DNA of 64,000 nucleotides from Calliopum simillimum. Taxonomy: Eukaryota; Arthropoda; Insecta; Diptera; Lauxaniidae. The translations under genes and the position numbers were made by a program. Below the pieces are notes generated by a model that was given only the letters and a program-made list of their open reading frames with translations, was not told the origin of the DNA and did not search any database. Every line of letters starts with the position of its first letter. The first letter of the stretch is position 1. This document shows positions 1 to 12,168 of this stretch, one piece after another. The DNA lies in assembly GCA_951812925.1 (NCBI GenBank), contig OX638368.1, forward strand, positions 114,041,309 through 114,105,308. The letters run 5' to 3'.

Positions 1-176
1 TGGAATTGGTTTCAATCAAATGTGTTAAAAATGCTGTTTGCCAGTTGTTGCTAAAGTAATACCCAGTAGGTAATAAGGCACGGTCTCTCCTGCGGAGGGC
101 ATATTGACACAGTGTCCAAAAATGTGTAAAAATGGCTCAGGATAAACTTTAAAAATTTAAATAACCCTAGCCACTA

Positions 177-398
177 CACAGTAAAAATTTTAATTTGATT
201 TTAAGATCAAAAAGTATTAATAAAGAACAATGCCAAAAAAAGTATTAATTTTAAACTATTTTGGAATAAATTTTATACTTTTTTTGGAATAAATTTCAAT
301 CTTTTTTGGAAAAAAAATCAGAATTTAATACCAAAAAAGTTAAGTCAATACAAAAGGGAATCAAAAATAAGAAAAATAAACTATCATTTTTTAGTGTG
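177..398. mobile_element. CACA-ended MITE, copy 1
   Basis: A 222 bp element starts CACAGTAAAAATTTT and ends in the reverse complement of CACACTAAAAAATGA, with TA on both sides (175-176 and 399-400). It has no coding capacity. The interior repeats the phrase TTTTTTGGAATAAATTT. Similar copies lie near 12904, 41151 and 57573. The TA duplication points to a Tc1/mariner-type mobiliser, but no related transposase is visible. Confidence 0.75.
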
Positions 399-700
399 TA
401 GAATAGATTAGGATTCTTTAAAATAATGATTTTTCATTAAATTTAGAATAGATTATTCAGAAATTGCAAGCTACGAAAAAAGTTACATAGTGATTTTTTT
501 TCTTCGATCTAAAATGCCTGAATTTTTGCCATTGCCTTTAATTCACGTGATCTGTAAGTATTGTGACGCTTCAAATCTGCAACTGGTAACAGAATTGCTC
601 CACAAAGTCTGGATTTCGAGATATCTTAGCCTAAAACATAAAGAAAAACTGTTTTTCTATTCTCTCTACTCTGTTCCACTTACGGCGTCATTTAATACTA

Positions 701-1932
701 GGGGTCTGCACAAGACATCTTGAAATAAAGTGTTTTTTTACACCAACATTTTTCACTGAAGGCGTTAGGAAATAACGCCCAAGGAAATAACGCCCAAAAA
801 AAAAACGAAATAACGCCCAAATTATTTTCATGTAAATTTGGGCGATAATCATTTTGGAAATAACGCCCAAAAATTTGGGCTTTATTTCGTTTTTTTTTGG
901 GCGTTATTTCCTATTTTTTTTAAAAAACGAAATAACGCCCAAAAAAAAATTAAATAACGCCCAAAAAATAAAATGACGTAATAACGCCCAATATAAAAAG
1001 CGAAATAACGCCCAAAAATATGAAATAACGCCCAAAATCAAAAACGAAATAACGCCCAAATTATTTTCATATAAATTTGGGCGATAATCATTTTGGAAAT
1101 AACGCCCAAAATTTATTTGTATGAAAATAATTTGGGCGTTATTTCGTTTTTCGTTTTTGGGCGTTATTTAATTTTTTAAAAATAAAACGAAATAACGCCC
1201 AAAAAAACGAAATAAAGCCCAAATTTTTGGGCGTTATTTCCAAAATGATTATCGCCCAAATTTATATGAAAATAATTTGGGCGTTATTTCATATTTTTTG
1301 GGCGTTATTTCGATTTTTATTTTGGGCGTTATTACGACATTTTATTTTTGGGCGTTATTTCGTTTTTTTTTTTTTTTTTTGGGCGTTATTTCCAAAAAAT
1401 TCAAGATTCAAATCATCGTGGACACTGATTTCATTTTTGACACTATTTACATTGTCTTGTTTTACCAGTGTGAAAAATAAACTTGGTTCTAAAAAATACA
1501 TCAGTGAAATCTATTTTATAAAAACAAATACTTCAAGTCACTGTAAAACGTGCGAGTAGAGAAACCACAATAAAAATTATGATATGGTAACACTTGCAAA
1601 ATTGTAGTAGCTTTCATACATTTATGCGACAGAGAAAAAGAGCGTAAACAAAAAAAGAGGCACAAGAAGAGAGCGATAAACTTCTCTTATCACACCATTA
1701 GCATTTAGTAGTGTACACTACTACTACAGTATGCAACTAAAATAACTGAAACAAATCAAACAAGACAAATTAGCACAGTATTTGCTTATTTTCTTTTAAA
1801 TTCTAGTTCTGTCAAGACGTTAACACACGACACTGAACTAGAGCATTTGATAAATAAAAAACGGGTACAAAATATAACGTATCTTGAAACGAAATGTCTT
1901 AAAATGCAAACAAGACGTCTTGTGCAGACCCC
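701..1932. mobile_element. TA-flanked TIR element carrying the GGGCGTTATTTC array
   Basis: The ends are matching inverted repeats. The left reads GGGGTCTGCACAAGACATCT; the right, inverted, reads the same with one change (GACGTCT). TA flanks both sides (699-700, 1933-1934). Length is 1232 bp. The left half holds the dense motif array annotated separately. The right half (about 1400-1932) is AT-rich, with no recognisable protein. A fragment of its right end recurs at 6240-6345. The TA target and the G-rich start resemble the pogo-like element at 32131-33284, but no transposase remains, so the superfamily is inferred. Confidence 0.75.
769..1393. repeat. Two-orientation array of the GGGCGTTATTTC motif
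   Basis: About 21 copies of the 12-mer GGGCGTTATTTC occur in 625 bp, 12 on the minus and 9 on the plus orientation, plus variants such as GGGCGATAAT and GGGCTTTATTT. Spacers are A/T-rich and 8-40 bp long. A roughly 50 bp block containing ATTATTTTCAT, GGGCGATAATC and the motif appears twice directly (about 820 and 1058) and once inverted (about 1229), so the array grew partly by segment duplication and inversion. The short ORFs here are translations of the repeat and are not genes. Confidence 0.9.
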
Positions 1933-2044
1933 TAATAGACATTTTAAAACATGAATAATTCTGCTATTTCAGCCATTTATTTTGAAAGCGGGACAAGTCC
2001 ATTTTTGAGAAGTAAGATAATGAATGATAACATGAAGGACCGTA

Positions 2045-2400
2045 TTTACAGTCAAATAGACAAACAATTAGTTAACTAAAATGGTGACAAAAGTTTAACT
2101 AATGTTTCATATTCAGTGTTGTGGTTAACTAAGCCATTGCATAGAAAAAAATATGGCAGCACGGGCTATTCGTAAAAATTTGTTGACGAAGATCAACCAT
2201 AATATTCCAAATTTCGTCAGTATCTCAAAATTTCTGAAAATATTTTTAGAATTTTCTTAAAACTGATGAGGATTATATTTCTTCGGCATCAACTGATGGT
2301 TAACCAAGGAAATTTGGGGGTTTAACTAATCATTAAATAATCACTGAAAATAAAATGTTGCTGGTTAAACCCTTGTCATAAGTTAACTATTGACTGTGAA
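2045..2400. repeat. GTTAACTA-ended repeat, copy 1
   Basis: The right end, inverted, reads TTCACAGTCAATAGTTAACT. The left end has the same sequence interrupted by about 13 bp. Inside are several GGTTAACTAA-type phrases. The left part (TTAGTTAACTAAAATGGTGAC onwards) recurs at 54393-54505. It is probably a MITE of about 350 bp with no protein. Confidence 0.55.
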
Positions 2401-3492
2401 TTCGAGTATAAGAGACACGGTTCTTCTAATAAATTTAAAGTTTTTCGAATTGCTTATTTTAATGTACCTACTTAACGCGTCAGGATTTTAGGATTCTCGT
2501 ATACGAACATGTGTCACTTTTGAAATACTATTGCTGCCATATTAAAGCCAGCAATGTCTTATTACCAGACCTTCAAATAATCTTTTTTAAAGGTTTTTTT
2601 CTTTTTCTTTTTGTATAAAAATTTCAAGGTCTACCTATTGCAAAATTTTACCTTTCATATAAGTCTGCAGAGGAGTGTTATTTTCATTAAAATCACACAA
2701 ACATCTTTGTCATACTTTTTGGCGCATTCTCTAAAAATGAAATAACGAAATATTTTCAACATGATTGTTTTCTTGTAAACTGCAACAGCAGCAGTTGTGT
2801 TGCGCATACAATTTATTGCATTTTTATTTTAAATTCCCAATTGTTTAAGAGTTGTTGATTGTTGTTGCTCTCGTTTGTCTTTTTCTGGGACTATGTGAGC
2901 AACAACTTTTTTAGCCAGTTGTTGCTGTTGCTGAAAAATCGTGTTGCTTTCGTTTTGTTGATTTTTCTTTTGAAATTTTTCATTTTTTTTTTTTTTTTTT
3001 TTATGATTTGTAAATGTAAATTCATTCAATTGCATTCACATTTTTATTGTAATCATTTTATAGTTTGTTTTTGTAAAATTGTGTTTAAAGTATTTTCTTT
3101 CTTAATTTATTTTTTTTTATTTTTTTTTTTTTTTGGATTTTGTTTTTAGTGTCAGTGTGAATGTTGCTGTTGCTGTCATCTACATCACGTTTGTTTACAT
3201 TGCGAAAGTTCGTTTGTGTTGCCTGTTTTTGGTTGCACGTTGTAATTTCGTTGCTCTTGTCTGAGAGTTCAAAGGCAACAAGCACACAGGTTTCTTCTCA
3301 GTTGTTTCAATTCAATTTCATTTCGAAGATGCCACTTGTCGAACTTGAATTGCAATGGGATTGTGTGGCTGGTTGTTGCGCAGACGGCATGCGAAAGTGA
3401 AACTTTTTGAACAAACCTTTTTTTATTTATGAAAATTAAATATATTTGAACTTTACTTTTAGGAATCCACATATTAATACGCAAGTTAGAAA
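2401..3492. other. No gene seen; T-rich low-complexity stretch
   Basis: The stretch contains long poly-T runs (near 2980-3002 and 3110-3135) and GTTGTTGCTG-type simple phrases. The short ORFs are phenylalanine- or lysine-rich translations of these runs. I see no supported gene or element. Confidence 0.6.
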
Positions 3493-3872
3493 CTTGTCTA
3501 ACTTTTTTTACTATGTAAGAAATGGAGTACGACTATAAATTATACACCATTAGAAAGATATTTGTGCGTAGATGTGCACAAAATTAAAATTATGTTAATA
3601 TTTTCACTTTAAGCCAGGTAAAATTAAGTACAAATTTTTCAATATTAACAACAACAAAATACACGGTCACACAGAGCTGAAAAATAGTATAAAACACTTA
3701 AAATTTTTTGTTTTCCTTATATTTCGCTTGAATTATACCAGGAATGATAAATGAGCTTTCTGTTTCGTACCAAATAGCAAAAAAAAAAGTACTTAAAGAG
3801 TCCAAAAAGTACCAAAATTATATAATACGTTTGTGGTCGAACTTTAACCACTGGGCGATTCTAGTAAAAATA
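3493..3872 (+). repeat. Dispersed repeat (R3), copy 1
   Basis: Most of this stretch aligns, in inverted orientation, with 34750-35095. Shared phrases include ACTATGTAAGAAATGGAGTA, GGTCACACAGAGCTGAAAA and GTACCAAATAGCAAAAA. Its tail (GACCACTGGGCGATTCTAGT-type) also recurs at 55444-55535. Boundaries and class are unknown, and no protein is visible. Confidence 0.6.
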
Positions 3873-3914
3873 AAAATTAGGATTATGATTTAAGTTGTAA
3901 ATCATTTCAATTTA

Positions 3915-5209
3915 AGGACTGCCCCGGAAAAATTTGTCCCTTTGTTTATCATTAACAAAAAAATAAGTAATGAATTTTTTTTAAATTTTGTTTTTTTATT
4001 TATTAGTGAGTAGTATAACAAACATAAATTACCTTACACTATTAACAAATATTTATTTTATATAAAAATATTTTACTTTTTTCTTAAGACCCTTCATTAA
4101 GTATTGTACAGTTGTTTCGTCGACAGTACCGTACGACCTTCGCCACTTATTTTTGAAATCTTTTAAATTTTTTGCAATGCTTTTACTCTTCTGAAGATCT
4201 GATTTCATTAGAGCCCAATATCTCTCAATAGGTCGAAGCTGTGGGCAGTTAGGTGGATTCGCATTTTTGGGAACAAAATTTACATTATTGCTTTTGTATT
4301 ATTTTATGGTGGCTCTAGAGTAGTGAGAGGTTGCTAAATCAGGCCAGAACATTACAGTACCTCCGTGCTCACGAATAAATGACAAAAAAACGTTTTTCAG
4401 AGCATTCATCAATATAAATTTTTGAGTTAATTGTGCCCAGTGTTACAAAAAAAATGCTCCTCAGACCGCAGGTGCATATGGCCTGCCAAAATATATACAT
4501 ACTGCTTGGGAATTTTTGTAATTTTCTTCTCTTTAAATTTGCTCCGTATCTGCCCCTCCTCCGAACAGGTGTAAAATTTGTGTCTTGTTAGCAGTTTAAA
4601 ATCTGCCTTAACGTATGTTTCATAGTCCATTATGCAGCAGTCAAATTAAGTCAGGTAACCGACATATAACTTTCGAGCTCGCTTTTGCGCCTCTAACTGC
4701 TTTTCATCGGAACGGTTTGGTACTTTTTGAACTCTGTAGGTTCTTAGCTTAAGTTTTTTCTTTAGTCTGTTTATAGAAAATTTTGAGGTTCCTGCTCTGG
4801 TATCTCGTTCTGAACTGTTGGGATTCTGATTAAAAAGGCGCTTCACTTTTTTCACCAATTGTGGGTCTATACTGGCTTTTCTACCTAAACTCTTTTTCCG
4901 CGTAATAAGTTGACCCTTTCTTTTATTCGAAATAACCCTTTGGACAGTGATTTTTGATGCACCTGTTTTTTTAGCTATGGCTGAATATTTTAATTCTCGT
5001 TTTTGCATTCAAGTGTACAAAAGGAGTTTGGTCTTTTTTTCTTGATTGCTAGATATCTTTATCGTCTGAAGTTTGTTTGCCAAGTGTTATATATTTTTTT
5101 AATCGTCATGTTATATAGAAAATATAGCACCCATATTTCGACCTGCACGATCATCAGGTAAATCATAATCTTAAGGAATAAAAGGGTCAAATTTTTCTGG
5201 GGCAGTCCT
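3915..5209 (-). mobile_element. ITmD37E-like transposon
   Basis: This 1295 bp element has inverted ends AGGACTGCCCCGGAAAAATT (left) and AGGACTGCCCCAGAAAAATT (right, inverted), with TA on each side (3913-3914, 5210-5211). Size, TA target and the transposase motifs on the minus strand match the Tc1/mariner superfamily, ITmD37E branch. The copy is dead, as described for its transposase. Confidence 0.85.
4053..5008 (-). pseudogene. ITmD37E-like transposase, degenerate
   Basis: Read from 5008 downward. The N-terminal part has helix-turn-helix phrases (AKKTGASKITVQRVI; SKFSINRLKKKLKLRTY). A putative first catalytic site reads IMDYETYVKADF. The later catalytic region reads VMFWPDLATSHYS and then PNCPQLRPIERYW, with 37 residues between that Asp and the Glu, the DD37E spacing. 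The frame is broken by an in-frame stop at 4646-4648, at least two frameshifts between about 4440 and 4370, and a further stop between the two catalytic motifs. In this family the first Asp is normally in a DDET-like context; here the second position is Tyr, which suggests an additional catalytic loss. The C-terminus ends at a TAA at 4053-4055. It cannot encode an active enzyme. Confidence 0.8.
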
Positions 5210-5358
5210 TATTAAGTCATAATTAATGTCGTTAAAATTCCAGAAGGGTGGTCTTGCAGTATTTTTTTTTTTTTAAAAAAGTTTTCCAACACTTAGGACT
5301 TAGTCCTTTAAGGTTATTAACGCAGTGAAGGAGAGAAGGAAAAAGGTGAGGATTATAG

Positions 5359-5601
5359 TTAGAGATTTGGATGGGAAGGGAAAAGTGAGAGGTAACGATG
5401 CACGTTAATTTTAAATTTCTGTAAATTATAGGTTGAAGGGAATACTGATGATGGCAAAGCATTCCAAATTCGTGTTGCGCGGTTAAAGAAGAATCTTCTA
5501 AATTTTACTGTGCGCCCGAAAACAGACTTTAGGTCATGCATTGGTTTATTGGGTTTTTTTTTATCTATACATACCGCTCCTAAAAGATCGATAGGTAGCA
5601 T
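5359..5601 (-). pseudogene. Fragment of a non-LTR retrotransposon reverse transcriptase (C-terminal tail)
   Basis: The minus-strand reading contains FGRTVKFRRFFFNRATRIWN, then LPSSVFPS and a final FKINVHRYL. The pattern FF-x-R-x-x-R-x-WN-x-LP-x-x-V followed by FK-x-x-L-x-x-YL is the usual tail of CR1/jockey-type non-LTR reverse transcriptases. Only about 80 residues survive. Upstream coding (5600-5750) is out of frame or lost, and no poly-A tail is obvious. It sits directly beside the ITmD37E element. The family within non-LTR elements is not resolvable by eye. Confidence 0.5.
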
Positions 5602-5739
5602 GAAAATGGCAACAAAAAATGAAATCGCTACTATGTTATGTTATTCCGAAGAAAAGCCCGTTGGAATTAAAATCCTACCTTCCCTTTCTTTTAAAAGAGG
5701 TCGAAGAGCTGTACACTTGACAAAAAAAAAAAAACACTT

Positions 5740-5905
5740 CAAACCGTGCTAAATACGAATCCGGTCTCGGAATTGCTATACCGCTTATGGTTTTTGAGTT
5801 ATTCTAACCTAAAAGACCAAAAACACGATTTTTGAGGTTATACAGAGGACGCCCGATATTGTTTTGATATTTTTTTCTTAAATGCAACAGTAAGTACAAT
5901 TTTTC
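5740..5905 (+). repeat. Fragment of the CACGG-element interior
   Basis: The phrase ACGAATCCGGTCTCGGAATT, then GGTTTTTGAGTTATTCTAAC and AAACACGATTTTTG, matches the interiors of the foldback elements at 20280-21244 and 50441-52520. No inverted ends are seen around it, so it is probably a relic. Confidence 0.5.
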
Positions 5906-5989
5906 GTCTTCAAAATATGCTATGAATATTTCTCGTATTATTTTTATTTTAAAATTTATGACCATTTGAAAATGACATCATGGAGTGAA

Positions 5990-6175
5990 AAAAAAACTTA
6001 TCGTAGAGGAGTTCTGGGTAGCACTCGAAGAGTTCTAAAGAAAATCTTTGAAATATGTTTCCCAAATGTTCGTAGTTCTCATGTTATTCGCTTAATAAAG
6101 TTCCATCGTTTACCTCTACTTATCGTAGAGGAGTTCTGAGCAGCGTCCTTAAGAGTTCTAAAGAAAATCTTAGTA
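5990..6175 (+). repeat. Direct repeat pair CTTATCGTAGAGGAGTTCTG
   Basis: CTTATCGTAGAGGAGTTCTG is followed by an AGAGTTCTAAAGAAAATC-type phrase at about 5998 and again at about 6118. Related GAGGAGTT and GAACTCTTCGAG phrases occur inverted at about 49960-50080. Class unknown. Confidence 0.5.
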
Positions 6176-6239
6176 ATTTTATTCAGAAGTATTCTCACTT
6201 TAAATTTTAATCGAAAAATCAGAAAAATTTATTTTCCCA

Positions 6240-6345
6240 GTGCTGTCAAGACATTTATTAGCACGCGACACTGAACTGAAGTATGAATAAATAAAAACTT
6301 GAAACGAAATGTCTTAAATTTCTAAGAAGACGTCCTTATCTAAGA
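6240..6345 (+). repeat. Solo right-end fragment related to the 701-1932 element
   Basis: Phrases such as GCGACACTGAACTGAAG and CTTGAAACGAAATGTCTTAAA match about 1810-1915 near the right end of the 701-1932 element. The terminal repeat itself is diverged. Confidence 0.6.
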
Positions 6346-7956
6346 CAATCGTAAACTAGCAAAAATATCTAAAGTTTTAATTTAAGAAATCAGTGAGCAT
6401 GCCCTACTATGTGGAGTCAATTATGGACCGACTACCTTTCGATGAAAAAAATTTTCACACAAAAATCTTTACACATTCACAGTTAATACATTTGCAATCC
6501 ATAATAGATCAAACTTTTGTTTAGTTTCCCATTAAAATCATTGTATGTATTGGCGGCGCTCCCCATGCATATGCCTCAGAGAGTCATATAGAATTTTTAA
6601 CAAAAAAAACTTTAAAATGTATGGACATGCATAGAAATTAATAGAAAAATTTGGGAGCAGTTGGAATTGTAAACAAATATACGGATGCGTTGAATGGGGA
6701 CAACAGTCGGTCGGTCTGCATGAAGAAAAGTGTAAAACATGTTACAGGGTGCGAGATCACGTTCGCTATTTCGTTACGGTAATGAAACAATAGAAATACA
6801 TTTATAAAATTGTAAGTAAATACATGGGGACAAATAAATATGGGTGCAGTAGCAACGAATACAACACGTTGGTGACAATTGCAAAATGCATTTGAATCAA
6901 ATTGCGAGTGGGTAATCAAAAATAAAAGAAAATTGCGACACAAATTTTATGACTGACTGACTGACTTCTTTCTGTGAGTATACAAAGCGAATGATAATTA
7001 TAATTTTTGCAAAATTTCTTGACAGTTTTACTGATCGGATTGAGTTATAGCAGACATTTTTATTATTTTTTTTTTTTAAATTGGCGTAATTTTCTGTCGC
7101 TACCAACTCTGTAAGGAAGCAACAAATTTATTTAAATTTTTTGTATTTGTAAAATGATTCATCATTCAAATTGGTCGTGTGATAACGTCGTTGTAGTGAT
7201 ACTTTTTCCGCTGATGCATAAAAATCAAGGTTGTTTGCTAGTTGTTGAAACGTATGAATGAAAAATTATGAAAATTTTTGAAATTAAGGTACTTCGGTCA
7301 AAAAATCTAATAAAAACAATAAATAGGCACTCGGCAACACAATTGTTGCCATTTCGAACTGTAAACAAATTTATGTTTGCCCTAAATCGCCCCACTTTAA
7401 CTCCTTCGTATACAACTGAAATGTTGTTTGTCTGTGTATTTTTATTTTATTTTTTCAAATTGTATGAATTAATGAATGAATGAATGAATGAATGAGTAAA
7501 TGCGTGTTCTTTTTGTTGTTGTATTAAGCAGGAAATGGTATAGTTTCGTTTTTGTTGTGTTCTTGCTGCTCATGTTACATGCGCACACATATGTTGCATA
7601 CATCATGTTGTAATGCTCCCGAGATCTGCTTTAGCTTGAATTTCACAAAAATTTTAAAATGTTTGTTTATTTTCAGACCAATTACCAATCATAAGGTGTA
7701 AATTACGTGTTTATTTTTAGTTTTGTTGATTAGAAATGTGTTGAAAAAACACGAAATAAAAAAAAAAATATTTTAATTTTTATGTATTCAGGGACAATTT
7801 TACTGAGATTTATCTAACGTTTCTTGGAATATGACACACAAAAAAAAAAAATAAACGAAGTTGTAGTGAAAAAAAAAAATCCTAAATTACTCGTAAGCGC
7901 TTACTGAAATGACAAGAAACTTTTTTAAATATTTTCTGTTTGAAGAAAGTTCGAAA
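6346..7956. other. No gene seen
   Basis: AT-rich stretch with no supported ORF. A short (TGAA)n tract lies near 7470-7496. Many ORFs here are short and lack family features. Confidence 0.55.
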
Positions 7957-9134
<1,178 letters not shown>

Positions 9135-9877
9135 TGCCCTATCCACAATCAATGCAGGAACAGGTGCAAGTGAAACAGTTAGTTGAAATTTCATAAGTTA
9201 GAGTAGAGCAGAAAATTCTATTTTACCGCTGTAGGATTTGAGAAAAATAGTAAAGAGAGTAAAAAAAAGCTTTTTGATTTCATGCAAAGCAGTTGCTTGT
9301 TCCCTTGCTGCGTGTACAGGAAAACAAGCTAGTGACAATTTTTTTTGTAAAGTGTGTAGTAAACGGATACATTTAGAAGTAGTCGGTACCATATTCATGT
9401 TGAAAATATATAAAAAGTATAATTAAAAACATCTTATTGTCTTAAATTTGTCTTTAGTACAGTGAATACCAAACTATGTAGTGCATTTCTTCAATGTCTA
9501 AAATTTAATTGAAAGCTTTTATATTTTGCATTAGTAACAAGCAAGTGAAGCAGACGTTGAATAGTACAAATGTTTTAAATATGAGTCATGGTTTTCGAGA
9601 TACAGCAAATTTTCGAAAATTTTTACAGATTTTTTTAAGGCACCATTTTTTCAAAAACTGTTTTATTAATACATAGTTTTAGTAATAAATCATGAATGCC
9701 CAATTTATTTCTTTTCATTTGATTTGTAATTTATACCTGATTTCCGCCATTGGCATATTTTTTTATAGAAAAACAAGAAAAATATATCAAAGAAATTTGT
9801 ATGCAATTTACCAAAACATTACAATAGTACCGAAAATTCGGCATACCTCAAAAATCATGACTCGGATTAAAAACTTT
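9135..9877. other. No gene seen
   Basis: AT-rich sequence. The segment 9128-9165 (ATCCACAATCAATGC) resembles the inverse of 10415-10455. Nothing else is recognised. Confidence 0.5.
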
Positions 9878-10088
9878 TAAATACCTCCCATATGACTTTT
9901 ATGTTATTAAAATTCATCAAGGGGTTCCGAACTTATACCGGTTTTCATAAAGCTATATCCCGATCTTCTGATGGCTATATCTCCGTTCGTTTTGCGAATT
10001 TAAAAAAATAGAACTAAGAAAAGTTCAGAATAGTCCCAGGAATCTTACATTTTCTGGTGTTCTACCGAATCCCAACCACCCTGCATAT
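9878..10088 (+). repeat. Repeat R4, copy 1
   Basis: It aligns directly with 11966-12168 over about 200 bp. Shared phrases include TTATACCGGTTTTCATAAAG, CTATATCCCGATCTT and AATCCCAACCACCCTG. The right edge, inverted, reads CAGGGTGGTTGGGATTCGGT beside TA-rich DNA and looks like a mariner-type terminal repeat. A weaker third copy lies near 22620-22712. Confidence 0.65.
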
Positions 10089-10476
10089 AAAAAGTTGCGA
10101 GTACTTGCTTTATATTCGGTTACTTGCAGATTTAGCAAGAAAAATTAAGCATCACTATAAACTATTATTTGAAAAATGTCAAACTTATTTGAAAAATAAT
10201 TTAAATTAAACACAAACAAGGAATGAATTTTAACTAAGATCATCGCCAGCAAAATGGTAAATAAGATTATTATTTTATTTAATACATCTTAATCGATTTT
10301 AATGTTTAATTACAGGGATCGGTATAAATGTCAAAAATTATTGCAAGCACTGATTTCAGACAGTTTTAGCTGAGATTGCATTAAAAAGAAGAAAAGAGCA
10401 AAAAGCTTTCAAAATTGCTTGCAAGTCCCGCATTGATTGTGGATGGGGCATTACAAAAGGAAGGGCAAAGTGAATA

Positions 10477-11096
10477 GGGTAAGCCCGGCAGATACGACAC
10501 TTTTTTTGGTGAATTGCTATAAAACCAAAATTAAACAACATTTTTAAAGAAACTAAACAAGAATTTTAACTTTAATTAATTTAAAGCAAAAAAAAGTAAT
10601 TCAACTGAATTAAAAGTTATTGCAAATATCGTTTACATCCCCAAAATTTTTTTTAAAATTCCCAAACACACGAAATTATTGCAACTACAGCTAAACGAAC
10701 TACTCCCCACGAAGTCTCTCGCGCAGCTGAATTTAACTGTGTCTATATTTGAATGCTATGAAAGCTGCAAGTATTGAAATTGAAAGGGGTGCCATATTAC
10801 CTGGGGGTGCCATATTACCTGGGGGTGCCATATTACCTGGGGTGCCATGTTACCTGGGGGTGCCATATTACCTGGGGTGACATATTACCTGGGGTGACAT
10901 ATTAGCTGAGGATGACATATTACCTGGGGGTGTCATATTACCTGGGGGTTTCATATTACCTGGGGGTGCCATATTACCTGGGGTGACATATTACCTGGGG
11001 TGACATATTAGCTGAGGATGACATATTACCTGGGGGTGTCATATTACCTGGGGGTTTCATATTACCTGGGGGTGCCACATGGTAAGCCCGGGAGTC
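10477..11096. mobile_element. CCCGGG-ended element with ~18 bp array (A)
   Basis: The left end reads AGCCCGGCAGATACGACAC after TA. The right end holds CCCGGG next to the array. The middle contains the phrase CTCTCGCGCAGCTGAATTTA and ATATTTGAATGCTAT. The same phrase, inverted, occurs in the 40011-40485 element, so the two are copies of one family in opposite orientation. No protein is visible. Confidence 0.65.
10785..11082 (+). repeat. 17-unit tandem array GGGGGTGCCATATTACCT
   Basis: Units are 17-18 bp and alternate GCC, GAC, GTC and TTC at the variable position. A six-unit, 106 bp block starting at 10874 is repeated in the same order from 10980 (GAC, GAC with AGCT, GAGGATGAC, GTC, TTC, GCC). 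That implies a recent block duplication inside the array. The translated ORF here is a repeat artefact. Confidence 0.92.
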
Positions 11097-11965
11097 AAAT
11101 CTTTTTAGCTAACGGAGGCAAAACCAATTTTCAGTCTCAGGCTTTATCTGTCAACTTTACAGTTACTAATTGTCAGGTCTTCGGTTGTAGTTTTCTATAT
11201 GTACATATACTTTTCTTGACCTGCTTAAGTACGAATATGAACCCACAACTTTTCTTAATGAGAGGATAAGAATAAAAAGAGGATTAGTTATGGTTTTATT
11301 GATGTCATAAATATTCTCAAATAGTACAATATAAATGAGTTAACGATCATTAAAACCTAATAAGAGGGGTATTAACAGGAAACTTTTATATTACCGTCAA
11401 CTGACTATTTTCTGAATTAAAACTGTGCTGTTTGTAAGCATTTTATCAAAATCATAAACAATCCACCTGTTTGGTACACTTAAAAGTTATCACTAAAACT
11501 AAACGCAAGAATAAGCTCTAATCACAGACAACATAAATTGAAAAATAACCCAACAAATTAACTCAAATAAAATTGTCACGCATTCTGTTGGCCTGCCTAA
11601 TCATGTAATAAATAGTTTTAATGTACACGCAACAACGCCCTAAATCACAAAAAAATTAAATTTCGTTTTTAGGGTGACAAAAAATAAAAATGAACAGAAC
11701 TGCGATACACACACCACAGTGTAAATTATACGCTTCTGAAAACGTACAAATGAAACAATTATGTTCAGAAGGATTATAATGATTTGTTTTTGTACTTTTG
11801 TATATTTGAATATGTAAATATGAGAATGGAAAAACGTTTTTACGGGTTACATAGACATTATGGGATTGTATAGGGTGTTTTTTATTTTCTATGAGGGTTC
11901 GAAAAATAAGCTTTAATAAAGTCATACGAAATAAACATTTTATTTGGAAGATACGCCGATTAGCG
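11097..11965. other. No gene seen
   Basis: AT-rich sequence with no ORF of recognisable family and no inverted-repeat element found. Confidence 0.5.
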
Positions 11966-12168
11966 TATTAAAATACCTTTTATATGACACCAATATTATT
12001 AAAATCCATGAAGGGGTTCCGAATTTATACCGGTTTTCATAAAGCTATATCCCGATCTTTCGATGGCTATATTTCCATCAGTTTTGCGAATTTTGAAATA
12101 TGAAACTAGGAAAAGTTGTTCAGAAGTTGTTACATTTTCCGGCGTTCTACGGAATCCCAACCACCCTG
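11966..12168 (+). repeat. Repeat R4, copy 2
   Basis: This is the direct partner of 9878-10088. It ends AATCCCAACCACCCTG followed by TATATG, i.e. an inverted CAGGGTGGTTGGGATTCCGT terminus next to TA. Confidence 0.65.

Noticed and set aside
1227..1559. 110-residue ORF rich in Phe, Trp and Ala-Leu
   Set aside because: It reads directly through the GGGCGTTATTTC array.
10785..11082. CRISPR-like regular array
   Set aside because: Units are contiguous with no unique spacers, and the context is a eukaryotic transposable element.
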